IMG/VR virus record: IMGVR_UViG_3300038825_000719
Location: 1-25,112 of that record
Origin: a virus
Length of the DNA: 25,112 nucleotides
Strand: one strand, 5' to 3'
Shown here: one piece after another, positions 5,328 to 14,624 of the stretch
Numbering within the stretch: the first letter of the stretch is position 1
Layout: each line of letters begins with the position of its first letter
Notes under the pieces: model-generated
The model's input: the letters and a program-made list of their open reading frames with translations, nothing else
What the model was told of the DNA's origin: nothing
Database searches by the model: none
Made by a program: the position numbers and the translations under genes

Positions 5328-6603
5328 CTTCTACTATCTCTACTTCATTCATTGATTTATTATCTGCAATTACTTGTATAGCATCTTCAATACTTAAATC
5401 TCTATTTTCATCTGCTAACAATTCTGCTTGAGTAGTTAAGTTATGTTTTAGCTTGTATTCATTCAACATAATCTTATCTTGAGTAGTCATAGGATATTCA
5501 ACTTCAGAGAAATCTACTTTAAATTGTGAAGGTTCAGGTAAGCCAAGATTATTAATTTGAGATAAAGCATATTCTACTTTATAGAAATCTTTTTCGTATT
5601 GACGATATAATTCTTTGTCATCAATAAAATCTTCGTGGCGTTCTAAGTCTTTAATCATTAAAGATATACCACTTGGCACTTCACCACCTGATTGTGCAAA
5701 AGTAACAAACAAGTGATTATTCAATGCGACTAATTCTATTTGCCATTTAATGTTTTCAATAACATCTCTTACATTTCCTTCTGGAGATACAATGTCGTAA
5801 TTACTTCCTTCTGGCAATGTTAATATTTCATCTGATCCTGCTCTTACATTTGCGTTATCTGATATAAGTCCAGTTACAACTGGCTGTCCAAACATTTGGA
5901 ATCGTAATCCTAATTGCATTTCAGTCATTGTAATATTGATATGTTCATTCGCAGACACCAAGTCTGATGCACCTTCCACAAAGAAAGAATCTAATTGTTC
6001 TTCTCTGTGTGAAAAAACAAAAGGTAATACGCCAAGATTGTGTTGTATTTCTTCTAAGATGTTTCCATTATCATCAAACTTAATATGTCTATCTCTATCC
6101 CAGTAAGCATACATTAAATCATCTGTATCAGATAAATCTGCGTGTCCGTGCATCATTGGATATACAATAGCTTCAGGTTTGTATGGATTTTCACCAAAAT
6201 AAGGTTCAAAGTAATAAATAGGACGATACTCAAATCGTTCTTCCATTTCATCATACATAACATAAGTTGCACAAGTACCAAGCAAACGAGTCATTCGTTC
6301 CATTTGTTTCATACGAGCATTCTTAACTGATGACAAATCAACATACCTGTCATTTACATTCCTCTTAGCACCAATAGTATAAATTTTTGACATACGATTT
6401 ACAAACTTTTTTACGATGTTTGTATTGTAATGTGGGATTTCCTGGAAGGCGTCAGATTTAAAATAACCCTCTATGTATTGCTCGGTTAAAGAGCCAGAAT
6501 AATAATCTAAAAACTTTCTTACTTCCTCTCTTCTAGCTTTCGCTTGTTCTTCTTTAAAGTTAGTTAATGAATCTTTTATAATCTCTTGTGGGGTTAAAAC
6601 CAT
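5299..6603 (-). CDS. Portal protein
   Basis: A 434-residue protein downstream of the terminase large subunit. The helical N-terminus (about residues 1-60, with DYYSGSLTEQYIEGYF), a central beta-rich wing region and a long helical stretch (about 290-400), followed by a Gln/Asp-rich tail, fit the SPP1-like portal family. Portals form the dodecameric DNA entry ring at one capsid vertex and dock TerL during packaging. The length is in the normal range. AAGGA lies 8 bases before the ATG. Gene order terL-portal-morphogenesis protein supports the call, although the block runs opposite to the capsid genes. Confidence 0.82.
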   Translation of the reverse strand: MVLTPQEIIKDSLTNFKEEQAKARREEVRKFLDYYSGSLTEQYIEGYFKSDAFQEIPHYNTNIVKKFVNRMSKIYTIGAKRNVNDRYVDLSSVKNARMKQMERMTRLLGTCATYVMYDEMEERFEYRPIYYFEPYFGENPYKPEAIVYPMMHGHADLSDTDDLMYAYWDRDRHIKFDDNGNILEEIQHNLGVLPFVFSHREEQLDSFFVEGASDLVSANEHINITMTEMQLGLRFQMFGQPVVTGLISDNANVRAGSDEILTLPEGSNYDIVSPEGNVRDVIENIKWQIELVALNNHLFVTFAQSGGEVPSGISLMIKDLERHEDFIDDKELYRQYEKDFYKVEYALSQINNLGLPEPSQFKVDFSEVEYPMTTQDKIMLNEYKLKHNLTTQAELLADENRDLSIEDAIQVIADNKSMNEVEIVEDDSQDQQQS

Positions 6604-6615
6604 TTAGCGTTCCTT

Positions 6616-7947
6616 TTATCTTGGTATTCTTCCAACGAAATTACTTCTAATTGGAAATCTATTCAAGATAAAATATCTGAAAGCATCGCAACCGTGTTCG
6701 TAGAAGCCATCTTTGATAGGATTGTTAGAGATAGCTTTCCCTTCTACTGCTTCAGGAAATCTATATCCTTCAAAATCTTCTGCGATACCTACACATTTTT
6801 TATCTATTTTTATTCTTCTTAAACCATCTGCATTTTCAAAAAATCCACGACAATAACTAACACCAGATTGTATATCACGAGATAGTTTGTCCATTCTATA
6901 TTCTACAAATATTCCGTGTCTGCGAAAGATGTGAATATCTCCTAATCCAGATTGTCCTTGTACAAAGCTACCAGCAGGATCGCCATAGTAAGTAATTACT
7001 GGATAATTCTTTTTCTTTATCATTTCAGCTAATTTATCTGTTGGTATATTTCTTTCGTGAATTATTTCATCAATAATATTAATATGCCAATTACCATCTT
7101 GTTTAAATGTTTGAAACCATAATACCGATGGCATTCTAAATCCAAAGTCCATTGAACAATAGGTTGGTAAATTTTCTTGATATGGAACATCGCCCATATC
7201 TATTTCTCTGTCAAATGGATATACTCTTCCTTCCATTGAAGTAAACTTTGCAGCAAACTCTTGATCAAATAATTCTTTAGACATATTACGCTTTCTTTCC
7301 TGGATAAAAGAATCTTTTTTTCCTTCAGGGAAAGCATATTGATTTTCCCAACTAGGAGATTGTTGTGAATACCATTGAGGATCTGTTTGCCCTAATAAAT
7401 ATAAATCATAAATCCAATTAAACCCTTCTGGGGTAGTAATAAAGATTGCTTTACCTTTTCTATCTACAAGAGTAGGAGATAAATACATATCCCAAATTCT
7501 TCTTGGCATTTTTGCTGCTTCATCAATAATTAATAAATCTACACCTTCTCCAACCAATGAGTCTGGATTTTCACAAGACATACCTTCTACTGTTGTTCCC
7601 CACTTGAACTTGATATACTGTTCTTTTTCTGATGCTCTGTCAATATCGTTTGCTTTACCTGCAACCATATCTTTCCAAATTTCTCGGAACATTAATCGTG
7701 ATTTTTTGTAAGATAATCCAACAAGCCATATTTTTTTATTAGGTTGTGCTGCGTAAAATTCAGCTTCACGAAATGCTGCAGTAGTCTTTCCATATCTTCT
7801 ACCACAGATGTTTACGAAATAAGATGCGTCAGGTTTGTCTGGAAAATGTAATTTCCTTTGCCCTTCGTGTGGTTGATATTGCATATAATCGAACCACTTT
7901 TGCTTGAACTCAAACTCTTTTATTTTCTTTGACATTCTGATTGTCAT
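6616..7947 (-). CDS. terL: Terminase large subunit
   Basis: A 443-residue DNA-packaging motor with all expected landmarks. The ATPase has a Walker A-type loop GRRYGKTT at about residues 49-56, Walker B VDLLIIDEA at about 137-144 and the coupling motif IFITTPEG at about 168-175. The nuclease domain shows SMDFGF near 264, YYGDPAGS near 322 and a late DAFRYF near 424, giving the acidic residues of an RNase H-like site. It translocates DNA through the portal and cuts it. No Shine-Dalgarno is visible before the ATG at 7947 or the next Met at 7935, so the exact start is uncertain. TerS is on the other strand 2 kb away. Confidence 0.93.
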   Translation of the reverse strand: MTIRMSKKIKEFEFKQKWFDYMQYQPHEGQRKLHFPDKPDASYFVNICGRRYGKTTAAFREAEFYAAQPNKKIWLVGLSYKKSRLMFREIWKDMVAGKANDIDRASEKEQYIKFKWGTTVEGMSCENPDSLVGEGVDLLIIDEAAKMPRRIWDMYLSPTLVDRKGKAIFITTPEGFNWIYDLYLLGQTDPQWYSQQSPSWENQYAFPEGKKDSFIQERKRNMSKELFDQEFAAKFTSMEGRVYPFDREIDMGDVPYQENLPTYCSMDFGFRMPSVLWFQTFKQDGNWHINIIDEIIHERNIPTDKLAEMIKKKNYPVITYYGDPAGSFVQGQSGLGDIHIFRRHGIFVEYRMDKLSRDIQSGVSYCRGFFENADGLRRIKIDKKCVGIAEDFEGYRFPEAVEGKAISNNPIKDGFYEHGCDAFRYFILNRFPIRSNFVGRIPR

Positions 7948-7982
7948 TAATTTAATTCATATTTAACTTAATACCATATAAT
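7929..7982 (+). promoter_or_regulatory. Candidate promoter region for the rightward structural operon
   Basis: TTGACA at 7929-7934 is followed after 16 bases by TTTAAT at 7951-7956, and a second TATAAT lies at 7977-7982. This is between the divergent terL and scaffold genes, where a rightward promoter is needed. The TTGACA lies inside the first codons of terL on the other strand. The match is by eye only and random matches are frequent in DNA this AT-rich. Confidence 0.35.
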
Positions 7983-8002
7983 AATCCACTTAAGGAGTTA
8001 AA

Positions 8003-8554
8003 ATGTCTGAAGAAACGCAGAATACAGCCGTTGAGGAAGCTGTAAAAGAACCTCAAGTCAGTCAAGACGAAAAAAAGACACAAGAAGCTGTTCCATATTA
8101 TCGTTTTCAGGAGCTAGTGAAAGAACGAAATGAATTAAAATCACAAGTTCAAGAAGTAGCAACTGCACAGGAAGAACAGCGTAAAAAAACCTTAGAAGAG
8201 CAAGGCGAATACAAAGCTCTGTTAGTTGAGGAACAAAATAAGAATAAAGATCTTGAAGCCAAGTTTAATGAGGTTAATGAATCTTTTTCTAATTATGTAA
8301 ATCAAGAAAGAGAATCTCTTCTAAGTAAAATTCCTGAAACGAAAAGAGAAAAATTTGAGAAGGTAGATGATTTATCTCTTTTGCGTGACATAGTTACCGA
8401 GTTTGATAAAAAAGCTGGAGTCAATGTAGGACAAGTTGAAAATCAAGTGTCTGTACAAAAGTTTAAGGGTAATCCTTTTTCTGATATGGACACCAGTTCA
8501 AAGCGTAGAGATTCGCATAAGAGTTTGATAAGTCATTACCTTAAAAAGAAATAA
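8003..8554 (+). CDS. Scaffolding protein
   Basis: A 183-residue, highly charged protein directly before the coat gene. Residues about 30-110 form a long coiled coil (RFQELVKERNELKSQVQEV...), and the end is basic (SHYLKKK). An acidic, helical body with a short basic C-terminal hook is typical of phage scaffolds, which bind coat protein, shape the procapsid and leave before DNA enters. AAGGAG sits 8 bases before the ATG. It is the first gene of the rightward structural block. Confidence 0.78.
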   Translation: MSEETQNTAVEEAVKEPQVSQDEKKTQEAVPYYRFQELVKERNELKSQVQEVATAQEEQRKKTLEEQGEYKALLVEEQNKNKDLEAKFNEVNESFSNYVNQERESLLSKIPETKREKFEKVDDLSLLRDIVTEFDKKAGVNVGQVENQVSVQKFKGNPFSDMDTSSKRRDSHKSLISHYLKKK

Positions 8555-8584
8555 TCATTTTAACTTTTAAGGAGAGTAAATAAA

Positions 8585-9454
8585 ATGGCTGACGGAAATG
8601 TAACAACAACAACAGCTGCCAATTTTATTCCTGAAATGTGGAGAGATGCTATTCTTGATTATGCTGAAAGAAAATTTCAGTTAAGAAATCAGGTATTAGA
8701 CTTCTCATCTATGTTAGCAGGTGGTGGCGACATTCTAAATATACCTAAGGTTACTGAAGAAACTGCTGCATCTAAAAGTGCAGGAACTGCAGTAACATAT
8801 ACTAACAATACCGATGGTGTTATTCAACTTGGCGTTGATCAACATCATTACGAAGCTAAAAGAATCGAGGACATCGTAAGAGTTCAAGAATCTGCTGATC
8901 TATTCAATGCTTATGCACAATCAATGGGTTACGCTTTAGCTAAAAAAGTAGAAAACTATATTGCATTATTAATGCAAGGTGCTACTGGTAATGATGTGTC
9001 ACTTTCAACTGACAACACTTTCACTACTGCATTAATCAGATCTGGTTTACAGAAACTTCTTGATGCAGGACACGATTACACAGACGGAGAACACTACTTC
9101 TATTGTTCACCTGCTGCGTATATGTCACTATTATCTTTAGGCGACTTCACAGAAGCACAAAAAAGAGGAGATGCTGAAAATCCTCTAGCTTCAGGAAGAA
9201 TCATTAACGCTTATGGATTAGAAGTGTATGCAAGTACAGACTGGGACGATGACGGTGGTAGTGGCGATGAAACTGCTACAATCTTCAACAGAAACTCGAT
9301 CTACTTTGCACAGCAGTTAGCTCCAAGAGTTCAATCATCTTATGATATTGATCACTTGGCAACTTCTGTTGTAGCTGATGTTTTATTTGGAGCTGCTTTA
9401 TCACACGCTGCAAATTCAACAGCAATGGGTATTGTTAACTTCAACAATGCGTAA
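8585..9454 (+). CDS. Major capsid protein
   Basis: A 289-residue protein in the classical slot after the scaffold. The N-terminus 'VTTTTAANFIPEMWRDAI' and the segment 'EAKRIEDIVRVQESADLFNAYAQ' are typical of phage coat proteins with the HK97 fold: an N-arm, a spine-helix region (about residues 85-130) and a C-terminal 'HLATSVVADVLFGAALSH' strand/helix. It would form the icosahedral shell. A strong GGAG site precedes the ATG. No cleavable pro-domain is obvious. A stable hairpin follows the stop (9455-9490). Confidence 0.85.
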   Translation: MADGNVTTTTAANFIPEMWRDAILDYAERKFQLRNQVLDFSSMLAGGGDILNIPKVTEETAASKSAGTAVTYTNNTDGVIQLGVDQHHYEAKRIEDIVRVQESADLFNAYAQSMGYALAKKVENYIALLMQGATGNDVSLSTDNTFTTALIRSGLQKLLDAGHDYTDGEHYFYCSPAAYMSLLSLGDFTEAQKRGDAENPLASGRIINAYGLEVYASTDWDDDGGSGDETATIFNRNSIYFAQQLAPRVQSSYDIDHLATSVVADVLFGAALSHAANSTAMGIVNFNNA

Positions 9455-9490
9455 TAGTTAATTAGGGGAGCTTTATGCTCCCCTTAACTA
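9455..9490 (+). terminator. Strong hairpin after the major capsid gene
   Basis: AGGGGAGC at 9464-9471 pairs perfectly with GCTCCCCT at 9477-9484 over a 5-base loop. The outer bases TAGTTAA (9455-9461) and TTAACTA (9484-9490) extend the stem past a small bulge. No T-run follows, and the next gene's ribosome binding site (AGGAG) comes just after the stem. It is therefore more likely an attenuator or an mRNA-stabilising 3' structure for the coat message than a full terminator. Confidence 0.6.
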
Positions 9491-9499
9491 GGAGATAAT

Positions 9500-12400
9500 A
9501 TGGCTAATTTTACATCAACGCATACTGGAAGTGTAGTCGATGCAGCAGTAACTAAGATTACTGCAACCTCTTCATCAGCAACTGAATTAAACATTTTAGA
9601 TGGTGTAACTGCAACTACAGCAGAGATTAACATTCTTGATGGCGTTACTGCAACAACTGCAGAAATAAATATTTTAGATGGTGTCACAGCGACTGCTGCT
9701 GAAATCAATATACTAGATGGGGTAACCTCTACTACTGCAGAGTTGAATATTCTTGATGGAGTGACATCTACTGCTGCAGAGTTGAATATTCTTGATGGGG
9801 TAACATCAACTGCAGCCGAGCTAAATGTATTAGACGGATATACTGGTAGCGTAACAGAATTAAACTACTTAGATACTTTACACGCCACAGGCGTAACTGC
9901 TACAGAATTTGACTATCTTGATGGCGTTACTTCTAACATACAAACACAATTAGATGCAAAGATTGAAGCAACTCTTACTTCTGAACAAGTTCAAGATATA
10001 GTAGGAGCAATGTTCTCAAGTAATACTGAATCAGGTATTACAGTTTCTTACGAAGATGGTGATGGCACAATAGACTTAACAGTAGCCACACAATCAGATA
10101 ATAATTTTACAACCACACTTTTAAATAAATTAAATGCAATAGAAGCGAGTGCAGATGTAACAGATACTACTAATGTAACTTCAGCAGGAGCATTAATGGA
10201 TTCTGAAGTTAGCAACCTTTCTTTTGTAAAGGGTTTGACAAAAGGTATTAGTGATGGAAATGTTTTAACAGCTAATGATGCAGTTGCAGATAATGATTTT
10301 CTTAGAATTGATGGAACAGAAGTAGAAGGTAGAACTGCAGCAGAAGTAAGAAGTGATTTAAATGTAGAGGACGGAGCTACTGCAGATCAGACAGCTTCTG
10401 AAATAAAAACTTTGGTTGGAAATGCTAGTGACTCTAATGTATTTACAGACGCTGATCACTCTAAGTTAGATGGTATTGAGGCAAGTGCAGATGTTACTGA
10501 CGCAACAAATGTAACAGCTGCTGGTGCATTAATGGATAGCGAACTAACAAGTATCGCAGATGTAAAAGCTTTAGATCAGTCAGTAATAAGTGGAGCTTCG
10601 CCTACATTCGGCACAGCAAATATGACTGATGCTTCTAACAAAAGATTTATGACTGATGCTCAAGAAACAAAACTTGATTCAGTTGAAAGTAATGCGACTG
10701 CCGATCAAACCGATGAAGAAATACAAGATATTGTAGGAGCAATGTTTAGTAGTAATACCGAAACTGGAATTACTGCCACTTATCAAGATGCTGATGGAAC
10801 AATAGATTTAGTTGTTGGCACACTAAATCAAGATACTACTGGTACGGCTTCAAAAGTTACAGTAGCAGATAGCACAGCAAACACAAACTTTCCAGTTGTA
10901 TTTCACGATGAAGGAACAGGAAATGTTTTATTAGATGACACAGGTGCATTAAGATATAATCCAAGTACAGGAGAATTATTAGTTCCTAAACTGACTGTAG
11001 CAGGAACAACTACTCAAGTAGATACAGTTACTATGGAAGCAGCAAATGCTATTATATTTGAGGGAGCAACAGCAGACGCACACGAAACAACATTATCTAT
11101 TGTTGATCCAACAGCAGATCACACACAATACTTAATTAATCAGGGTGGGTATATTCCAGTATTAGCAGCAGCTACAACAACTGCTATTACTTCTACCCCT
11201 GCTGAACTAAATGTGTTAGATGGAATTACTTCTACAACAGCAGAGCTTAATATCCTTGACGGAGTAACAAGTACGGCTGCTGAATTAAATATTCTTGACG
11301 GAGTGACTGCTACTGCTGCCGAACTAAACATAATGGACGGAGTAACAGCTACCACAGCAGAATTGAATTATGTAGATGGAGTAACTTCAAATATTCAAAC
11401 GCAGTTAGACGCAACACTTGATACAGCAGGAACTGGTATAGATATATCAAGCACTACTATAAGTGTTGATGTTTCTGATTTTATGACTAATGGTAGTAAT
11501 GATAGAATACTTACTGCTACTGGTACAGATGCTATGAACGCAGAAGCCAATCTTACTTTTGATGGAACAGATTTAAAACTACTTGGCGATGATTTAGAAA
11601 TGAGATGGGGTGCTGGGCAAGACTTCAAAATTTATGTAAGTAGTGATGATGCTTATCTTGTTAATATTAGAGAAGATAAAGATATACGATTTATGGTTAA
11701 TGATGGTAATGGCACAAGTGGTGCTAATATTACTGCATTAAAAATAGATGCAAGTGATGTTGGAGCTGTTAAACTACCAAACGACAATCAAGTTTTATAC
11801 ATTGGTGCTGGTAACGATAGTTACTTTACACACAATGGAACTAATTCAATTTGGGGAAATAATACTGGAACTTTACAAATAAGAAATCACACTTCTGATG
11901 CAGATATGTTTTTATCTGTTAATGATGGCGGAAGTCATATTAACGCAATTCAAATAGACGCAAGTAATTATGGTAGAGTAATATTACCAAGCGACAATCA
12001 AAAATTAACTATTGGTGCAGGTTACGACTTAAACTTATATAACAATGGTTCGGTTTCTTATATCGCAAACAGTAACAATACTTTTAATATAGATCAAGGT
12101 GCAGCAGCCACTATGCAGATTAGAAACTTATCATCAGATCAAGATATAACTTTTTCTGTAAACGATGGTGGAAGTCAAATTAATGCAATTCAAATAGATT
12201 CAAGTGAAGTAGGGCAAGTTAAATTACCTAACGATAATCAAAGATTAAGTCTTGGAGCAAGTGATGATTTGGACTTTATTCACGATGGAAGTAATAGTAT
12301 TATTGGAAATGCTACTGGCGATTTAACAATCAAAAACTTTGCACAAGATAAAGATATTATTCTTATGTCTGATGATGGTAGTGGTGGAGAAACTGCTTAC

Positions 12401-14107
12401 CTAACATTAGATGGTAGTGCAGGTTATACTACTGTTCAGAAAACTTTAAGACTTGATGATAATGTTCAACTGCATTTAGGAACTGGTAATGATTTAAAAA
12501 TTTATCACAATAGTTCTTCAAGCAATAACAATATAGACAATCATAATGGTAGTCTTTATGTTACTAACTATGTAGATGATGCTGATATTATTTTTAGAAG
12601 TGATAATGGTAGTGGTGGTGTTACTGATTATTTTTATTTAGATGGTAGTGCTACTAAAACAATATTTGCTCAAAGCACACAACACGCAGACAATGCTAAA
12701 GCTGGATTTGGAGCTGCATCAGATTTACAAATTTATCACGATGGTTCTCACAATTACATAGATACTAATAATGGTAACATTTATTTTAGAGATGATGCAG
12801 ATAATAATATCTTTACTGTTTATAGAGAAGGTGGTGGAATACAACTATCTGAAGGTGATCTAAAAATACCTGCAACCTCTAAACTTTACTTAGATGGTGG
12901 TGGTAATACTTATATCTTTGAAGAAAGTGCAGATAATGTTATTCACTATGTAGGTGGACAAAATAAACTAAGATTTAATAGTACTGGTACAATTTTAAAT
13001 GATGCAGGATTAGCATTAGACTTTAGAGTAGAAGGAGATACTGATCCTAACCTATTCTTTGTAGATGGTAGTGCAGATAGAGTAGGTATAGGAACTAACT
13101 CACCAAGTAAGAAGTTAGAAGTAGTAGGAGATGTTAGAATTGCAAGTGGTGGAGATTTAATATTATCAGATAGTGGTGGTGGTAATGATACTTTCTTATA
13201 CAATGATAGTCAAAGTTTAATTGGATATATTAATGGTGCAGAAAGATTTAGAGTAAATTCATCAGGTAATCTCGGTATAGGAACTACCTCACCAAGTGTA
13301 GAACTTCATGTAAAAGATGCAAGTTCTCATGCACAATTAAGAATTGAAACTGATAATGCTGGTAGTGGTGCTTATCTTGAATTAGAAGATACAACTAATA
13401 AATATCAAATATATAATCTTGGTGGAGATTTAGGAATAGATGAAAGTGGTGTAGCTACAAGATTTATTATTAAAGACAGCACAGGAAACATTGGAATCGG
13501 CACTTCATCTCCAGTAGCTAAGTTAGATATAGAAAATTCAACTGCACCTACTTTGGATAATAATACTCACGCAGGGGAAGCATTATTTTTAAGAAGTGGT
13601 GGCTCTGGTGGCGATGGTAATGTTCAAGCAGTATTAGCATTTGGTAAAGCAGATGGTTCATCAAGAAGAAGTGGTAGTGCGATTGCATCTGTTCAAACAG
13701 ATAGTGATGTAGATAAAGTAGGAATAGGTTTTTATACTTCTGATAGTTCTTCTTCATCGCAAACAATGGATCAGAGAGTGTTGATTGATCATGTTGGTAA
13801 TATGCGTTTTTCAGACAATGGAGCTAACCCTTCAGCGTCAACTAATATGGCATTTATATTTAACGATGGTGGAGAAATGAAAGTATTAGATGAGTTAGGA
13901 AATACCACAACTATTTCCCCACACAATTTTGAATTAATTCCTGAAGGAGCATCAGAAGATATGGCGTTTGCTTATCATTCTACCAAGCATACACCAGAGG
14001 GTAAATTAAAAAAAGTCAATGTCGATATGATGAAATTGGCAAGATTAGTAGAACAACTTACTGGCGAAAAGCTAGTATATATTGAAGAAGGAGAAAAAGA
14101 TGGCTAA
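9500..14107 (+). CDS. Giant repeat fibre protein (tail or head fibre)
   Basis: A 1535-residue structural protein. Near the N-terminus is a run of about eight 13-residue repeats of the type ELNILDGVTATTA (about residues 29-145), then a spacer region, then a second block of five or six copies (about 570-632). From about 690 to 1130 come longer beta-rich units built from 'LPNDNQ...IGAGND...DIxFSVNDGGS'. Three copies of 'GIGTxSPxxKL' (about 1195-1345) follow. This is the make-up of trimeric phage fibres that contact the host surface. No S74 chaperone signature is seen at the end. Its place right after the coat gene also allows a head fibre. Confidence 0.8.
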   Translation: MANFTSTHTGSVVDAAVTKITATSSSATELNILDGVTATTAEINILDGVTATTAEINILDGVTATAAEINILDGVTSTTAELNILDGVTSTAAELNILDGVTSTAAELNVLDGYTGSVTELNYLDTLHATGVTATEFDYLDGVTSNIQTQLDAKIEATLTSEQVQDIVGAMFSSNTESGITVSYEDGDGTIDLTVATQSDNNFTTTLLNKLNAIEASADVTDTTNVTSAGALMDSEVSNLSFVKGLTKGISDGNVLTANDAVADNDFLRIDGTEVEGRTAAEVRSDLNVEDGATADQTASEIKTLVGNASDSNVFTDADHSKLDGIEASADVTDATNVTAAGALMDSELTSIADVKALDQSVISGASPTFGTANMTDASNKRFMTDAQETKLDSVESNATADQTDEEIQDIVGAMFSSNTETGITATYQDADGTIDLVVGTLNQDTTGTASKVTVADSTANTNFPVVFHDEGTGNVLLDDTGALRYNPSTGELLVPKLTVAGTTTQVDTVTMEAANAIIFEGATADAHETTLSIVDPTADHTQYLINQGGYIPVLAAATTTAITSTPAELNVLDGITSTTAELNILDGVTSTAAELNILDGVTATAAELNIMDGVTATTAELNYVDGVTSNIQTQLDATLDTAGTGIDISSTTISVDVSDFMTNGSNDRILTATGTDAMNAEANLTFDGTDLKLLGDDLEMRWGAGQDFKIYVSSDDAYLVNIREDKDIRFMVNDGNGTSGANITALKIDASDVGAVKLPNDNQVLYIGAGNDSYFTHNGTNSIWGNNTGTLQIRNHTSDADMFLSVNDGGSHINAIQIDASNYGRVILPSDNQKLTIGAGYDLNLYNNGSVSYIANSNNTFNIDQGAAATMQIRNLSSDQDITFSVNDGGSQINAIQIDSSEVGQVKLPNDNQRLSLGASDDLDFIHDGSNSIIGNATGDLTIKNFAQDKDIILMSDDGSGGETAYLTLDGSAGYTTVQKTLRLDDNVQLHLGTGNDLKIYHNSSSSNNNIDNHNGSLYVTNYVDDADIIFRSDNGSGGVTDYFYLDGSATKTIFAQSTQHADNAKAGFGAASDLQIYHDGSHNYIDTNNGNIYFRDDADNNIFTVYREGGGIQLSEGDLKIPATSKLYLDGGGNTYIFEESADNVIHYVGGQNKLRFNSTGTILNDAGLALDFRVEGDTDPNLFFVDGSADRVGIGTNSPSKKLEVVGDVRIASGGDLILSDSGGGNDTFLYNDSQSLIGYINGAERFRVNSSGNLGIGTTSPSVELHVKDASSHAQLRIETDNAGSGAYLELEDTTNKYQIYNLGGDLGIDESGVATRFIIKDSTGNIGIGTSSPVAKLDIENSTAPTLDNNTHAGEALFLRSGGSGGDGNVQAVLAFGKADGSSRRSGSAIASVQTDSDVDKVGIGFYTSDSSSSSQTMDQRVLIDHVGNMRFSDNGANPSASTNMAFIFNDGGEMKVLDELGNTTTISPHNFELIPEGASEDMAFAYHSTKHTPEGKLKKVNVDMMKLARLVEQLTGEKLVYIEEGEKDG
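9584..9945 (+). repeat. First block of 39-bp coding repeats in the fibre gene
   Basis: About eight consecutive units encode ELNILDGVTATTA-like 13-residue repeats; the last ones diverge (ELNVLDGYTGSVT, ELNYLDTLHATG). The amino acid pattern is held more strictly than the bases, since synonymous codons vary between units, which points to selection on the protein rather than a recent duplication. Confidence 0.85.
11200..11395 (+). repeat. Second block of 39-bp coding repeats in the fibre gene
   Basis: Five or six further copies of the same 13-residue unit, from AELNVLDGITSTT to ELNYVDGVTSNIQ. Both blocks end with the same sequence (DGVTSNIQTQLDA), so the whole segment of repeats plus terminator-like tail may have been duplicated inside the gene. 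Confidence 0.82.
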
Positions 14108-14339
14108 AGTAATCGCAGAAAAAGCAGTAGAGTCAGTAGATGCACCAAAAATGGTTGAAATCAAACATACACGAATGATGAAAGACGCTGCAGGTAAAGA
14201 TGTGGAAGTATTAGATTATGCTGAATCAAAATCAGTTGATGATGCTATATCAGAAGCAGAAGCAAGAAAAGCAAGTCTTGAAGCACAAGTAGTTGAAGTA
14301 GATGCTGAATTAGTAGATCTAAAAGCAATTAAGGGGTAG
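14100..14339 (+). CDS. Hypothetical small coiled-coil protein
   Basis: A 79-residue protein starting MAKVIAEKAVESVDAPKM and ending with an amphipathic helix (ISEAEARKASLEAQVVEVDAEL). The start at 14100 is chosen over an earlier in-frame ATG at 14082 because GAAGGAG lies 7-8 bases before it. The first 8 bases overlap the end of the fibre gene (ATGGCTAA), implying coupled translation. It may be a small structural or assembly partner of the fibre; that is inferred from position only. Confidence 0.65.
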   Translation: MAKVIAEKAVESVDAPKMVEIKHTRMMKDAAGKDVEVLDYAESKSVDDAISEAEARKASLEAQVVEVDAELVDLKAIKG

Positions 14340-14341
14340 TA

Positions 14342-14614
14342 GTGGCTATTACATACAGGGGGGAACGCTTTAGAGGTTATAATAAACCAAAGCGTACCCC
14401 TAAACACCCTAAGAAGTCACACGCTGTATTAGCTAAGTCTGGTGGAAAGATTAAGTTGATTCGTTTTGGACAACAAGGCGTAAGGGGTGCAGGTAAGAAT
14501 CCACGATCAGCAGCAGCGAAAGCAAGAAGAAGAGCATTTAAAGCACGACACAGAAAAAACATCGCTAGAGGTAAGATGAGTGCTGCTTACTGGGCGAATA
14601 AAGTAAAATGGTAA
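14342..14614 (+). CDS. Small basic conserved phage protein (GTG start)
   Basis: A 90-residue, very basic protein. Its hallmark is GGKIKLIRFGQQGVRGAG followed by an Arg/Lys/Ala-rich helix, then ARHRKNIARGKMSAAYWANKVKW. I recognise the 'KLIRFGQQGV...F(K/R)ARH..NI..GKMSAAYW...VKW' pattern from many marine phage genomes, where its role is unknown. The GTG start is supported by AAGGGG 8 bases upstream, and only 2 bases separate it from the previous stop. High charge suggests DNA or RNA contact, or a place in the capsid. Confidence 0.7.
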   Translation: MAITYRGERFRGYNKPKRTPKHPKKSHAVLAKSGGKIKLIRFGQQGVRGAGKNPRSAAAKARRRAFKARHRKNIARGKMSAAYWANKVKW

Positions 14615-14624
14615 AGGATTAAAA

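Noticed and set aside
9584-11395. Repeats in the fibre gene as a CRISPR array
   Set aside because: The repeats are in frame, vary at synonymous positions and encode a protein pattern; there are no unique spacers.
14082-14099. Earlier in-frame ATG for the 79-residue protein
   Set aside because: The GAAGGAG ribosome binding site lies between this ATG and the one at 14100, so 14100 is the better start.
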